From Sideroxydans sp. (lineage in GTDB: Bacteria; Pseudomonadota; Gammaproteobacteria; Burkholderiales; Gallionellaceae), in the NCBI GenBank assembly GCA_028710605.1, contig JAQTTU010000003.1, positions 186,001-250,000 of the forward strand: a stretch of DNA of 64,000 nucleotides, in the 5' to 3' direction. The notes beneath the pieces are model-generated. The model was not told where the DNA came from. It made no database searches and saw only the letters and a list, made by a program, of their open reading frames with translations. This document shows positions 1 through 7,952 of the stretch, in pieces (the stretch's first letter is position 1; each line of letters begins with the position of its first letter). Position numbers and translations under genes: made by a program.

Positions 1-1
1 T

Positions 2-682
2 TGGAAGATGCGCTGCGACAAAAACGGCGAAGTGATGACCGGTACGGGCGAGGTCACGCATAAATCCAGCAGTTATCAGGGCGTGACCAAACTGTCTGGG
101 AAGTCTGACAGCCAGACTATCAACATGACCGCGAGTTTCAGCGGAAAGCGCATCGGCACGGCGTGCGATTCTTCGGCTGCGCCGGTGGCGACCGTCAAGG
201 GCATGGAGAACATGAACGACATGATGGGCATGGCGAAATCGCAAATGGCCAGCGCGATGGCCGAGCAATGCGAAGTCTCCAACTATCAAGCCGCCGAATT
301 AATTTCCAGCAGATTCTTTGGCGACAACGCCGCCTGTCCCGGCAAGGAAAAATTCGCGTGCAAGGTTATCAGCAAGGACGTAAAAAGGAACACCGAAGTC
401 TATGTCAAGCTGGCGAAGCATGACGACACCTCGGATGTCGCCATCGCCAAGACTTGCGGCATAGATATGGCGGCAGCGACCAAGGCGATTTGTGCCAAAG
501 TCGATGGCAGCAATTATGAAGAACTCGCCGACTATTGCCCGTCCGAAGCCAAGGCGTTCGAGGCGCAACGCAGCTATTCCAGCACGCCCAGATCAGCCGA
601 CGTGATTACCGACAACCCGGTCGGCAACACCATCGACAACGTGCAAAAACTGAAAAGCCTGAAAGGCATGTTCGGATTCTGA
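2..682 (+). CDS. DUF3617-type protein, 5' end outside the window
   Basis: The frame is open to the left edge, so the N-terminus is missing. The visible part starts with a stretch typical of the C-terminal half of DUF3617 proteins (WKMRCDKNGEVMTGTGEVT, then a Y-x-G segment, then FSGKRIGTAC). DUF3617 proteins are small exported proteins of unknown function common in proteobacteria. The remaining 150 or so residues are Cys-containing and show no domain I recognise; the Cys residues suggest disulfides in the periplasm. The next gene starts 5 bases after the stop, so the two may be cotranscribed. The family assignment is moderately sure and the function is unknown. Confidence 0.7.
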   Translation, partial: WKMRCDKNGEVMTGTGEVTHKSSSYQGVTKLSGKSDSQTINMTASFSGKRIGTACDSSAAPVATVKGMENMNDMMGMAKSQMASAMAEQCEVSNYQAAELISSRFFGDNAACPGKEKFACKVISKDVKRNTEVYVKLAKHDDTSDVAIAKTCGIDMAAATKAICAKVDGSNYEELADYCPSEAKAFEAQRSYSSTPRSADVITDNPVGNTIDNVQKLKSLKGMFGF

Positions 683-686
683 TCGC

Positions 687-1487
687 GTGGTGAAATTTCT
701 TTTCGGGGTGTTGCTGTTCTGCCAGGCATTTTCGGCAGCAGCGCACCCCGATGCTTTTTCAAAAGTTGCATCGGCGTATCTGGTCGAGCGCAACGGAGCT
801 TTACTTCGGGAAAAACAATCTCATCAACGCCTGCCTCCCGCCAGCCTGACCAAGCTGATGACCGCATTGCTGGTGGCAGAGCATAAGCAACCCGATGCAC
901 TGGTTACCGTGAGCCGGGCTGCCGCGCACGAGACCGGCACGCGCATCGGCCTCAAAGCGGGCGAACTATTTCGCAGCGACGACTTGCTGGCTGCCGCGCT
1001 AATCGCCTCGGCCAATGATGCTTGTCACGCCTTGGCCGATTTTGTCGGCGGCGACCAAATCCGTTTCGAGCAATTGATGAACCGCCGCGCCAAAGAACTG
1101 GGCATGCACGACACCCATTTCGCCAACGCCTGCGGCCACGATGCGCCGGACCACTTTTCCAGCGCGTTCGATTTATCGTTGCTGGCGCACGAAGTGCTCA
1201 AGCATCCGGCGCTGCTGAAATTCACCTCGCAGATCGACGCGCGCATCAGCACACAAGATGGCACGCACAGCTTCCATTTTGAAAACAAGAACGAATTGAT
1301 CGGCCGCTATCCCGGCGCGTTCGGCCTGAAAAGCGGCTTCACCCCCAACGCCGGAAAATGTCTGGTCGCCTTTGCCAAACGCGGCGAGCAGCGCGTGCTG
1401 CTGGTGATGCTGCACGGCAAGAATCGCTGGTGGGATGCGGTGGATATGCTGGATGCGGCGTTTGCCCATGCGCAGCCTGAAAACTGA
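687..1487 (+). CDS. D-alanyl-D-alanine carboxypeptidase (peptidase S11 family)
   Basis: A serine-type penicillin-binding protein that trims the peptidoglycan stem peptide in the periplasm. After an N-terminal signal peptide (to about residue 20), the three active-site motifs are in order: SLTK near residue 54 (acylating Ser and Lys), SAND near residue 108 (SxN) and KSG near residue 217. At 266 residues it is the catalytic domain alone; the C-terminal beta domain and membrane anchor of classical DacA/DacC are absent. The start is GTG, 4 bases after the preceding stop. A second S11 enzyme of the PBP7 type lies near 61 kb. Confidence 0.9.
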   Translation: MVKFLFGVLLFCQAFSAAAHPDAFSKVASAYLVERNGALLREKQSHQRLPPASLTKLMTALLVAEHKQPDALVTVSRAAAHETGTRIGLKAGELFRSDDLLAAALIASANDACHALADFVGGDQIRFEQLMNRRAKELGMHDTHFANACGHDAPDHFSSAFDLSLLAHEVLKHPALLKFTSQIDARISTQDGTHSFHFENKNELIGRYPGAFGLKSGFTPNAGKCLVAFAKRGEQRVLLVMLHGKNRWWDAVDMLDAAFAHAQPEN

Positions 1488-1522
1488 AACAGTGCTTGTG
1501 CTTATCCTCGCCAAGCCCCAGC

Positions 1523-1688
1523 CCGTCATTCCGGCGCAGGCCGGAATCCAGCCACAACAAAAACGCCGCGTAGCGGACAAAACCAACAACTTGCCATGAG
1601 CAGCGATGCAAAAACAAACAGTGAAGTTGCCCCGCTTGCGCGGGAAATTTCCTATCAACTGGATTCCGGCCTGCGCCGGAATGACGGG
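1523..1688. repeat. Composite inverted-repeat element, copy 1 (family H)
   Basis: The outer arms are inverted copies of CCGTCATTCCGGCGCAGG and its continuation (about 27 bases each), enclosing a CCGCGTAGCGG palindrome and a CCCCGCTTGCGCGGGA hairpin. The same architecture recurs at 48027-48155 and 50613-50740. Outer arms are nearly identical between copies while the spacers differ. It overlaps the 5' end of the following open frame. Confidence 0.85.
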
Positions 1689-3020
1689 CGTTTTACTAGT
1701 GGAAGATTGGCGCAGCTATGGCTCACGCTGGCCGTGTGCATCAGCTACGCCAATGCGTTGACCGGCACGTTCCAGTTCGACGACTACAACGTCATCGTCA
1801 ACGAAGCACAAGTGCATAGCTGGGCAAACTGGTTCGATCATCTCGGCAGCGGCATCCGTCCGCTGCTCAAATTCACTTACACCCTGAACTGGACCCTGGG
1901 CGCGGGCGTGGTCGGTTTTCACCTGACCAATCTGCTGCTTCATCTGGCAAATAGTTTTCTGGTGTATCGCCTCGCGCAGGAGTTCGTGCGGCAACAATGG
2001 CAGCACGCCAGACTGCAATACGTGCCGCTTGTTTCCGCCCTGCTGTTCGCCGTGCATCCCGTCCACACCGAAGCGGTGAGCTACATCTGCGGACGCTCCG
2101 CCTCGCTCATGGCGCTGTTCTATCTGGCCGCGTTGCTGTGCTATGTGACAGGGCGCACGCAACAAAACAAACTGCTGTTGTATGTCGCCACCCCGTTGCT
2201 GTTCGTGCTGGCGCTGGGCGTGAAAGAAACGGCGGTGACCTTGCCGCTGGCATTGCTGCTGTGGGAACTCTGTTGCGGCGGGCGCTGGAAAATTTCGCTC
2301 AAAGAAATGTGGCCAAGCTGGGCAGTGCTGCTCGCCGCCGCGCTGCTGTTCCTGTTCAGCGACCACTACGCCGCCGAGATGCAGCGCAGCGCCGCCTTCA
2401 ACACCCTGCAAGGCAACGCCGCCACCCAACTCGCCGCCTTCGCCTGGCTGATGCGGCAATGGGCGCTGCCGCTGTGGCTCAACATCGACCCCGACCTGCC
2501 GCTGCTGAAAAATTTTTCCGACGCACTGCTGCCGCTGTCGTTCGTCATCGCGCTGTGCGTGCTGATGCTGCTGTACTGGCGCAAACGCCCGTGGCTCAGC
2601 TTCGCGCTGGCGTGGGCCATGCTGCATTTGATTCCGCTCTATCTGCTGCTGCCGCGCATCGACATCGCCAACGAACGCCAGCTTTATCTCGCCGCCTGGC
2701 CGCTGCTCATCGCCGTGGTGATTGAAATGAATTTGCGTCTGAACGCCCGCGTATTCCGCATCGCCATCGCCGCCCTGCTGCTCGCCTGCACCAGCCTCAC
2801 CGTGCTGCGCAACCAGGCCTACGCCAACGAGATCGCACTGTGGCAAGACACCGCGCAGAAGTCGCCGCACAAAGCGCGCGTGCACAACAACCTCGGCTGC
2901 GCCTACCTGCTCGCTCACCGCGATGCAGAAGCGAAACAGGAATTCGCCACCGCGCTGCAACTCGACCCGCATCTGGACAAAGCGCGCGACAACCTGCGAC
3001 TGCTTGAGAAAAAGCCATAG
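1596..3020 (+). CDS. TMTC-like polytopic membrane protein with a C-terminal TPR
   Basis: About ten hydrophobic helices are followed by one clear tetratricopeptide unit (from about residue 425: HNNLGCAYLLAHRDAEAKQ). The N-terminal motifs F-x-F-D-D-Y and R-P-L-L-K-F-T-Y-T-L-N, then HPVHTEAVSYICGR, are the hallmark of the TMTC/DUF1736-like GT-C glycosyltransferase fold, in which an acidic pair after the first helix is functionally important. In animals TMTCs O-mannosylate cadherins; the bacterial substrate is unknown. The first 35 residues are encoded by the family H repeat (LDSGLRRNDG is its translation), and no ribosome site precedes the ATG. The true start is probably later, for example TTG at 1707 just before the first helix. 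Confidence 0.7.
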   Translation: MSSDAKTNSEVAPLAREISYQLDSGLRRNDGRFTSGRLAQLWLTLAVCISYANALTGTFQFDDYNVIVNEAQVHSWANWFDHLGSGIRPLLKFTYTLNWTLGAGVVGFHLTNLLLHLANSFLVYRLAQEFVRQQWQHARLQYVPLVSALLFAVHPVHTEAVSYICGRSASLMALFYLAALLCYVTGRTQQNKLLLYVATPLLFVLALGVKETAVTLPLALLLWELCCGGRWKISLKEMWPSWAVLLAAALLFLFSDHYAAEMQRSAAFNTLQGNAATQLAAFAWLMRQWALPLWLNIDPDLPLLKNFSDALLPLSFVIALCVLMLLYWRKRPWLSFALAWAMLHLIPLYLLLPRIDIANERQLYLAAWPLLIAVVIEMNLRLNARVFRIAIAALLLACTSLTVLRNQAYANEIALWQDTAQKSPHKARVHNNLGCAYLLAHRDAEAKQEFATALQLDPHLDKARDNLRLLEKKP

Positions 3021-3351
3021 AGCCGGTCACCTGCAATTTTTGACTTGCTCGCAAGCCCCGTCAATCGGCAATCCACACCATGCATCGCGTGCAGAACGCC
3101 TATTGACGGGCATCTTCATGCAGGTGCTTCTTGAAATGCATGCCGAAATTATGCGAGGGATTGCGTTAATGATCGTCCGGGTTGTGCCAGTTGGAGACAT
3201 TCGCGTCTGCCCGTACTATTATGCATATACGGGCAGACAAAAACGCAGCGACTCTAACAAATCAATTGGTTACGAAAAGAATGCGCGCTTCACTATTTTT
3301 TATAATACGGACCCGTGCGTCCGGCTAATAACCGGTAGGCGCTCGGAAGAT
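3021..3351. other. Intergenic region, 331 bases
   Basis: This stretch holds one family G palindrome (3080-3122) and then a noticeably AT-richer segment with a perfect TATAAT at 3301-3306. No good -35 box lies at the right distance, so this is only a candidate promoter for the gene at 3352. No RNA gene was recognised. Confidence 0.5.
3080..3122. repeat. Family G palindrome, copy 1
   Basis: It contains the shared core CGCCTATTGACGGGC (the complement of GCCCGTCAATAGGCG), flanked by partly complementary arms (TGCATCG... and ...CATCTTCATGCA). The core recurs eight times in the window, always between genes. Confidence 0.8.
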
Positions 3352-3861
3352 ATGCATGCCTTTAGTGATTTAGTCCAACGCAGCACAGCGTTTAGCCTCA
3401 ATGCACTGGCGGTTGCTCAGAACAATGTGATTGAGGGGTTTCAAACGAGCGCCGCCACCTCTTTGGTAAAAGCCGCTCAGATGATTCAGCTACAAAAGGC
3501 CATCTCTGCTGTTGGTATGTTTTCAATGTTCGATGCAATCCTTCAGGATCAGTTGCAATGTCCCGATGGCTTTAAGAAGGCAACAGCGTTGCTAGAATCT
3601 AAGGGTGAGAGCCCGCTTAATGAAAGGTTTTCTGATTTACAGTTGGCCATCAACGTTCTGAAACACGGCAAAGGCCGAAGCTATGACGCTCTGGTTCAAA
3701 AAGCGGGAGCATTACCGTTCAGAGTAAAACTACCTGGCGAAACCTTTTTCAACGAAGGTGACGTGGCTGAAGTATCAACCTTAGTCGAAGTCGATGATGC
3801 ATTCGTTTTGCTTTGCGCAGAGGTTATTCATGATGTTTCGGTCTCCATCCTTGGCGCCTAA
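3352..3861 (+). CDS. Hypothetical protein, unrecognised
   Basis: A 169-residue soluble protein with no signal peptide or membrane segment and no family I recognise. The open frame runs back to 2923, but that upstream part overlaps the preceding gene and a repeat. I take ATG at 3352 because GGAAGA lies just upstream and the protein from there (MHAFSDLVQRSTAFSLNAL) reads as a normal helical start. A TATAAT sits 46 bases upstream. Codon use is more AT-rich and less biased than in the neighbours, and it lies beside the RAYT-A locus, so recent acquisition is possible. The middle part (FKKATALLES, LQLAINVLKHGKG) looks alpha-helical. Confidence 0.6.
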   Translation: MHAFSDLVQRSTAFSLNALAVAQNNVIEGFQTSAATSLVKAAQMIQLQKAISAVGMFSMFDAILQDQLQCPDGFKKATALLESKGESPLNERFSDLQLAINVLKHGKGRSYDALVQKAGALPFRVKLPGETFFNEGDVAEVSTLVEVDDAFVLLCAEVIHDVSVSILGA

Positions 3862-3926
3862 CCCTTCGGTCAAGAGGGACGCACCGCCGGCAAACCAGCT
3901 GCTCCACACCACCAACGTTAGCAAGC

Positions 3927-3957
3927 GTAGGATGGGTTGAGCGTAGCGACACCCATC
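3927..3957. repeat. REP-A palindrome, left of RAYT-A
   Basis: GTAGGATGGGTTGAGCGTAG followed by the complementary arm CGACACCCATC: a GTAG head followed by an imperfect hairpin, the classical REP layout. Its inverted partner is at 4510-4540. Its last two bases overlap the stop codon of the transposase. Confidence 0.85.
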
Positions 3958-4495
3958 AATCACCCCGCCGCTCGCCACATTCCCAACCCGCCCCCTCGTT
4001 GCCCGCCCAATCATTTGGCAACATTCCCGCCCGCACGTAACGATGAAACGACGAATGCGGCCAATCCGCCGCGCGCATTGCCCATCCATGCTTGACCGGG
4101 TTGATATGGATGTAATCGACATGCCGCGCAAAATCGGCTTCGTCGCGGATGAGATGTTCCCAATACCTTCGCTGCCATATTCCGCGTTCGCCCTTTTTCT
4201 GCCGACTTTCGGAACGCGGCTCGATGTGCGGCAAGCCGCGTGAGAACACGGTTTTAATCAATCTCCAGCGTAATGCAAAATCACGGTCGCCTTCGGGCAA
4301 CGTCCAAAGGACGTGAATGTGTTCCGGCAAAATCACGATGGCATCCACGGTGAATGGATGCCGTTCACGGGTATATTCAAATGCGTGACGCAGCGATTCG
4401 ATATGGTCGGTCAGCAAGGATTGGGAGCGGTCGGCGAGATTCACCGTGAAGAAGTAGCTAGCTCCGGCGATGTTGCTGCGGCGGTAGTTGGTCAT
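3956..4495 (-). CDS. REP-associated tyrosine transposase RAYT-A (Y1 family)
   Basis: A single-strand-DNA transposase of the IS200/IS605-like Y1 superfamily that acts on REP palindromes. The HUH-type metal-binding motif is visible as PEHIHVLWTLPEG (about residues 57-69), followed by the RAYT signature WQRRYWEHLIRDEADFARHVDYIHINPVKHG (shown here as three separate motifs: WQRRYWEH, the catalytic-helix YIHINPVKHG, and WPHSSFHRY). At 179 residues it has the usual length. Two inverted REP-A copies flank it 15 bases from the start and at the stop, the standard arrangement of a RAYT with its cognate REP. No other REP-A copy was found in the window. Confidence 0.9.
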   Translation of the reverse strand: MTNYRRSNIAGASYFFTVNLADRSQSLLTDHIESLRHAFEYTRERHPFTVDAIVILPEHIHVLWTLPEGDRDFALRWRLIKTVFSRGLPHIEPRSESRQKKGERGIWQRRYWEHLIRDEADFARHVDYIHINPVKHGWAMRAADWPHSSFHRYVRAGMLPNDWAGNEGAGWECGERRGD

Positions 4496-4509
4496 ATAAA
4501 CATGATAGC

Positions 4510-4540
4510 GATGGGTATCGCTGCGCTCAACCCATCCTAC
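4510..4540. repeat. REP-A palindrome, right of RAYT-A
   Basis: The inverted copy of the element at 3927-3957, differing at two positions (GCGCAGCGATACCCATC on the complementary strand). The GTAG head faces away from the transposase on both sides. Confidence 0.85.
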
Positions 4541-4605
4541 ATGAGGGATGGCGCTAAGTTTCTTACGGGTCGTTTACAGTTACCCCACCGCCCCTCAGTC
4601 CAGCC

Positions 4606-5814
4606 TCACTTGTTATCTTCCTCAACCGCCATTTTCAGCATGTCTAGAATATCCGGGATGGCGGCGACGACGCGGTTCCAGTTGGGGATGAGCGGGGTGC
4701 CCATCGGGCTTTCCATGAAGGCTTGCGCGGCCATGGCGATGGCGTTGGTGAAGGTTTCCACGGCTTTGGCTTCTTCGTGGCGGTCGAACGACAGGCCGTT
4801 GATGGTCGCGTCGGCTTCGTATTTCATGATGGTATCTTCCGCGTGGCGCAGGTAGGTGACCAGCAGCGATTTGAACAGGCCGTCGGAGAACACCACGCCT
4901 TCGGAGGCCAGCGTTCTGAATACGGATTTGCAGATGTCCACCGCCATTTTCATCAGCCCTTTGCTCGCGTCGTCGGGTGAAAGGATCTGGTGTTTGTGTT
5001 CATAGGTGGTGGCGATGTCCACCTGGCACACGCGGCGCGGCGAGTAGTTGCGGTGCACTTCGGCCAGCGAGCCGACTTCCAGCCCCCAGTCCCACGGAAT
5101 GCGGTTGACGCGCGCCAGCTCGGTGGTCATGCAGAATTCGCCGGAGAGGGCATAGCGGAAACTGTCGAGGAAAGCCAGGAAGGCGTGCGGCCCGACCAGT
5201 TGCTGCAACGAGCGCACCAGCGGTGTCACCAGCAGGCGGGTGACGCGCCCGTTCATTTTGTTGGAAACGCGGCTGTAAAATCCTTTGCAAAACACGTAGT
5301 CGAGATTCGGGTTCGCCACCGGATAGCAAAGTCTGGCCAGCAGTTCGCGGTTGTAGGTGACGATGTCGCAATCGTGCAGCGCGATCACATCCGAGCGGCC
5401 GCGCGCCAGCACGTAGCCGTACATCATCCACACCGAGCGCCCCTTGCCCTGCACGCCCACGTCGATGCCGTTGCGCGCCAGGGTTTCATAGACTTCGGTG
5501 ATGCGCTTGCCTTTGTTGTGGATGATTTTGACTTCGGTGGGTATCGGCGACATCAGTTCGCGCACGCGCTGAAACTGGCTTTCCGAGGCGCTGTCCAGCG
5601 CCAGCACGATCTCGTTCAGGTAGTTGACCTTGCCCAGTTCCTTGATGATACCGGGCATGGCCGGGCCTTCGAATTCCGAATACAGCGCGGGCAGCACCAG
5701 CGCGATCGGTCTGGTTTTGGCAAATCCGTGCAGTTCCGATTCCAGCCGTTCCAGCGAAGATTTGCCGAGCTGGTGCAGCGTGGTGATGACCCCGGTCTGA
5801 TAAAAATCGGTCAT
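4606..5814 (-). CDS. gpgS: Glucosyl-3-phosphoglycerate synthase-like glycosyltransferase (GT81/GpgS type)
   Basis: Likely transfers a sugar from an NDP-sugar to 3-phosphoglycerate, the first step towards glucosylglycerate. In the 402-residue protein the metal/nucleotide motif is ALHDCDIVTYN (about residue 145), followed by NGRVTRLLVTPL, YALSGEF, WDWGLEVGSL and EHKHQ, the order seen in GpgS enzymes. The start is ATG at 5814 (MTDFYQTGVITTLHQLG); the longer open frame upstream only reads through the neighbouring gene. It is the last gene of the run 10079 to 4606, 14 bases after a membrane protein. The sugar donor cannot be decided from sequence, so mannosyl rather than glucosyl specificity remains possible. 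Confidence 0.7.
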   Translation of the reverse strand: MTDFYQTGVITTLHQLGKSSLERLESELHGFAKTRPIALVLPALYSEFEGPAMPGIIKELGKVNYLNEIVLALDSASESQFQRVRELMSPIPTEVKIIHNKGKRITEVYETLARNGIDVGVQGKGRSVWMMYGYVLARGRSDVIALHDCDIVTYNRELLARLCYPVANPNLDYVFCKGFYSRVSNKMNGRVTRLLVTPLVRSLQQLVGPHAFLAFLDSFRYALSGEFCMTTELARVNRIPWDWGLEVGSLAEVHRNYSPRRVCQVDIATTYEHKHQILSPDDASKGLMKMAVDICKSVFRTLASEGVVFSDGLFKSLLVTYLRHAEDTIMKYEADATINGLSFDRHEEAKAVETFTNAIAMAAQAFMESPMGTPLIPNWNRVVAAIPDILDMLKMAVEEDNK

Positions 5815-5828
5815 GGCGCAAACCTCCG

Positions 5829-6533
5829 TTAGATGTGTTCGATCTCGTCTTTTGCTTCTTCCTTGCCCTTGTCCAATACATCTTTTTCGATAATCCGTCG
5901 CGCCGCAGGGATGCCGCCCACGCCGAACGCAATGACGAGCGCACTGACGATGCCGCCGAAGATGATGGAGAACGCCGCCAGCACGATGCCGGGCGCGATT
6001 TGCAGTTGTTCCATGACCATGGCCACGATCAGCACGAGCAGCAGCGTGCTGATCGCATCCGCCAGCAGCTTGGCGTAATGGAAGCCGCTGTTGGCGGCGG
6101 TTATCAGTACCGCACGGCTGATGAACCGGGTGAGGACGAAGCCGACGACCAGAATGATGGCGGAAGAAAACAGGCGCGGGATATAGCCGAAAAACTGGTT
6201 GACCAGATTGTCGATCACCGCAATCTGCAGGGCATTCAAACTGCTCATCAAAGTCACGATGAGCAGCAGCCAGAACGCGAGCGCGCCGACCATCTGCGAC
6301 GGCTTGCCCCACAGGTTGCCCTGGCGCATGAGCTTGGTGAAACCCATGCGATCCGACCAGTTGTCGAATTTGATCGCGGACAAAAACTTCACCAGAAATT
6401 TTTTGATGATGTAGGCCAGCAGGATGCCGAGCAGCAGAATCACCAGCATCGCCAGAAAGTTCGGCACAAACGTTTTGAATCTCAGGAACAGTTCATTTAT
6501 CGGCTCAACAATCAAATTGAGAAAGTCATCCAT
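5829..6533 (-). CDS. Small membrane protein with conserved TM_helix repeats, mechanosensitive-channel-like
   Basis: A 234-residue protein with about five membrane helices. The two G-x-L-L-A-Y / G-F-V-L-T-R helix starts and the closing segment GGIVSALVIAFGVGGIPAA match the conserved TM_helix family (PF05552), which is related to the pore region of small-conductance channels. The soluble beta domain of true MscS is missing, so I do not call it mscS. A good ribosome site (GGAGGTG) precedes ATG at 6533. Placement between two osmolyte glycosyltransferases suggests a role in osmotic release or turgor sensing; this is inference. Confidence 0.7.
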   Translation of the reverse strand: MDDFLNLIVEPINELFLRFKTFVPNFLAMLVILLLGILLAYIIKKFLVKFLSAIKFDNWSDRMGFTKLMRQGNLWGKPSQMVGALAFWLLLIVTLMSSLNALQIAVIDNLVNQFFGYIPRLFSSAIILVVGFVLTRFISRAVLITAANSGFHYAKLLADAISTLLLVLIVAMVMEQLQIAPGIVLAAFSIIFGGIVSALVIAFGVGGIPAARRIIEKDVLDKGKEEAKDEIEHI

Positions 6534-6550
6534 GGTGCACCTCCGTGTGG

Positions 6551-7810
6551 TTATTTCCAGTTGCTGATCAGGTATTCCTTGCTGTTTTCAAACTCCATGC
6601 AAAGCTTTTCGATTTCCGCTTCCGCCTGCTGCTGCCCCATGTCTTTGGCCGTCAAAATAAACGAGGCGGTTTTGCCGACATACAGCGGGGTCATGGATTT
6701 GATCAGGTGTTCTACGGGCATGACCTGGTGATGAAACGCCAGCGCGTAGTCGTAAACAATGCGCGTCCACAACGCGATGGGAAAGTGAAACTCGTCGTCA
6801 GCCTGCGCGCCCACTCTTTCCACTTCACTCAAATCGCCCGCGCCCAGAATGTCGCGCCATATCTCGCCCAGATTGCGGATACCTTCGCGGAAGGTATGCA
6901 GCATGCGCGCGGTGTTGACGTTGACCGGCTCCAGCCCGACCGTGTATTCAAACCCGAACGCCGGAACCGGTTCCGAACTGCGGATCGGCCTCCACGTGTC
7001 GGCATAATTCTCCATCAGTTCAAACGTGGCGCTGACCACCTGGTACAGCATATTGCTCAAGTCGGTGCCGGGGTCCTTGGCATCGTGAATTTTTGCACCG
7101 AGGAACGACTGGGTGACCTTGAAGCCGTTGGCGATGGCGGTGGTGGTCATCCAGATGTCGATACCGAAACGCGCCACATCGGACTCCCACACATCCTTGG
7201 TCAGGTAGTACCGCGCAATCGCGCCGGAAAAACCGAAATCGCCGCCGATGGGCTGGCGCACGCGTTTGCCGTACAGCGCGCGGGTCAGCGGATAGACGAT
7301 GCTGTTGGTGATGGTGCCGTCGAATTTGTGGCGGTGATACAGCGGTGCCACGTAATCGTAGCCGCCCGCCAGTACCGGTTTAATCAGTAGCTCAATCCAT
7401 TCCGGCGTGATGCTCCTGAGGTCGGAATCCACCACGGCGCAGGCTTTGGCCTGCAATATTCCGGCGATTTCGAAAATGGTGCGAAAGGCGCTGCCTTTGC
7501 CGGGAATGCCCGAATACGGCAGCGCGATCTTAGCCACCGGTTCGATGCGGTGGTGCAGCAGAATCTCGCTGAAATCGGCAATGGCCGAACTCCGAACCAC
7601 CTCCATGGTGCCGTCGCTGGAACCGCCGTCCGAATTGACGATCACCGCTTTGTGTCCGGGGAAGTATTTTGCCAGACCGCCCTGCACGGCGCGCACCACA
7701 TGGCCGATGGTGTGCGCGTTGTTGTAGCTGGGAATACCGACGACGATGTCGGCCTGCCCGATTTGTTCAAGCTGAGCATGCACTTCAGCTCTGAAGGTGG
7801 CGGTTTCCAT
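6551..7810 (-). CDS. GT-A family glycosyltransferase, candidate glucosyl/mannosylglycerate or MggA-type synthase
   Basis: The N-terminal GT-A fold is clear: VVGIPSYNNAHTIG (nucleotide-binding start), VNSDGGSSDGT and the acidic motif VDSDLRSITPEW (about residue 130). The protein has 419 residues from ATG at 7810, which is preceded by an AGGAGG site; a frame extending to 7852 has no such support. It resembles family-2-type enzymes that make glycosylglycerates. Beside a GpgS-like enzyme and an MPGP-like phosphatase it could be the second sugar transferase, as MggA is in mannosylglucosylglycerate synthesis of Petrotoga. Direct condensation of sugar and glycerate is the alternative. Confidence 0.65.
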   Translation of the reverse strand: METATFRAEVHAQLEQIGQADIVVGIPSYNNAHTIGHVVRAVQGGLAKYFPGHKAVIVNSDGGSSDGTMEVVRSSAIADFSEILLHHRIEPVAKIALPYSGIPGKGSAFRTIFEIAGILQAKACAVVDSDLRSITPEWIELLIKPVLAGGYDYVAPLYHRHKFDGTITNSIVYPLTRALYGKRVRQPIGGDFGFSGAIARYYLTKDVWESDVARFGIDIWMTTTAIANGFKVTQSFLGAKIHDAKDPGTDLSNMLYQVVSATFELMENYADTWRPIRSSEPVPAFGFEYTVGLEPVNVNTARMLHTFREGIRNLGEIWRDILGAGDLSEVERVGAQADDEFHFPIALWTRIVYDYALAFHHQVMPVEHLIKSMTPLYVGKTASFILTAKDMGQQQAEAEIEKLCMEFENSKEYLISNWK

Positions 7811-7906
7811 AACAGAATAACCTCCTGAAATCGTCTGGCGAGGGTGCGCCAATTCTTCCGATAACGCAATCCGTCGTTATCCCCGTTTTCATGGACAGGA
7901 AATGCA

Positions 7907-7944
7907 TGCATCGTGTAGATCGCCTATTGACGGGCGTTCCCACG
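7907..7944. repeat. Family G palindrome, copy 2
   Basis: TGCATCGTGTAGAT, then the core CGCCTATTGACGGGC, then GTTCCCACGA. It lies between two genes of the osmolyte operon, so any transcript spanning them would carry it as a hairpin. Confidence 0.8.
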
Positions 7945-7952
7945 ATACTGAT

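Noticed and set aside
1716-2972. A long minus-strand open frame (about 418 codons) opposite the TMTC-like gene
   Set aside because: Gln/His/Arg-rich low-complexity translation typical of the antisense of a GC-rich gene; no ribosome site or family.
2923-3351. A longer version (312 residues) of the orphan gene
   Set aside because: The extra part overlaps the preceding gene and a palindromic repeat and reads as non-coding.
5815-6312. An N-terminal extension of the GpgS-like enzyme
   Set aside because: It reads a shifted frame of the membrane-protein gene and contains no family sequence; ATG 5814 gives a normal-length enzyme.
5829-6533. A full MscS channel
   Set aside because: The membrane motifs fit TM_helix proteins, but the MscS beta domain and C-terminal vestibule are absent.
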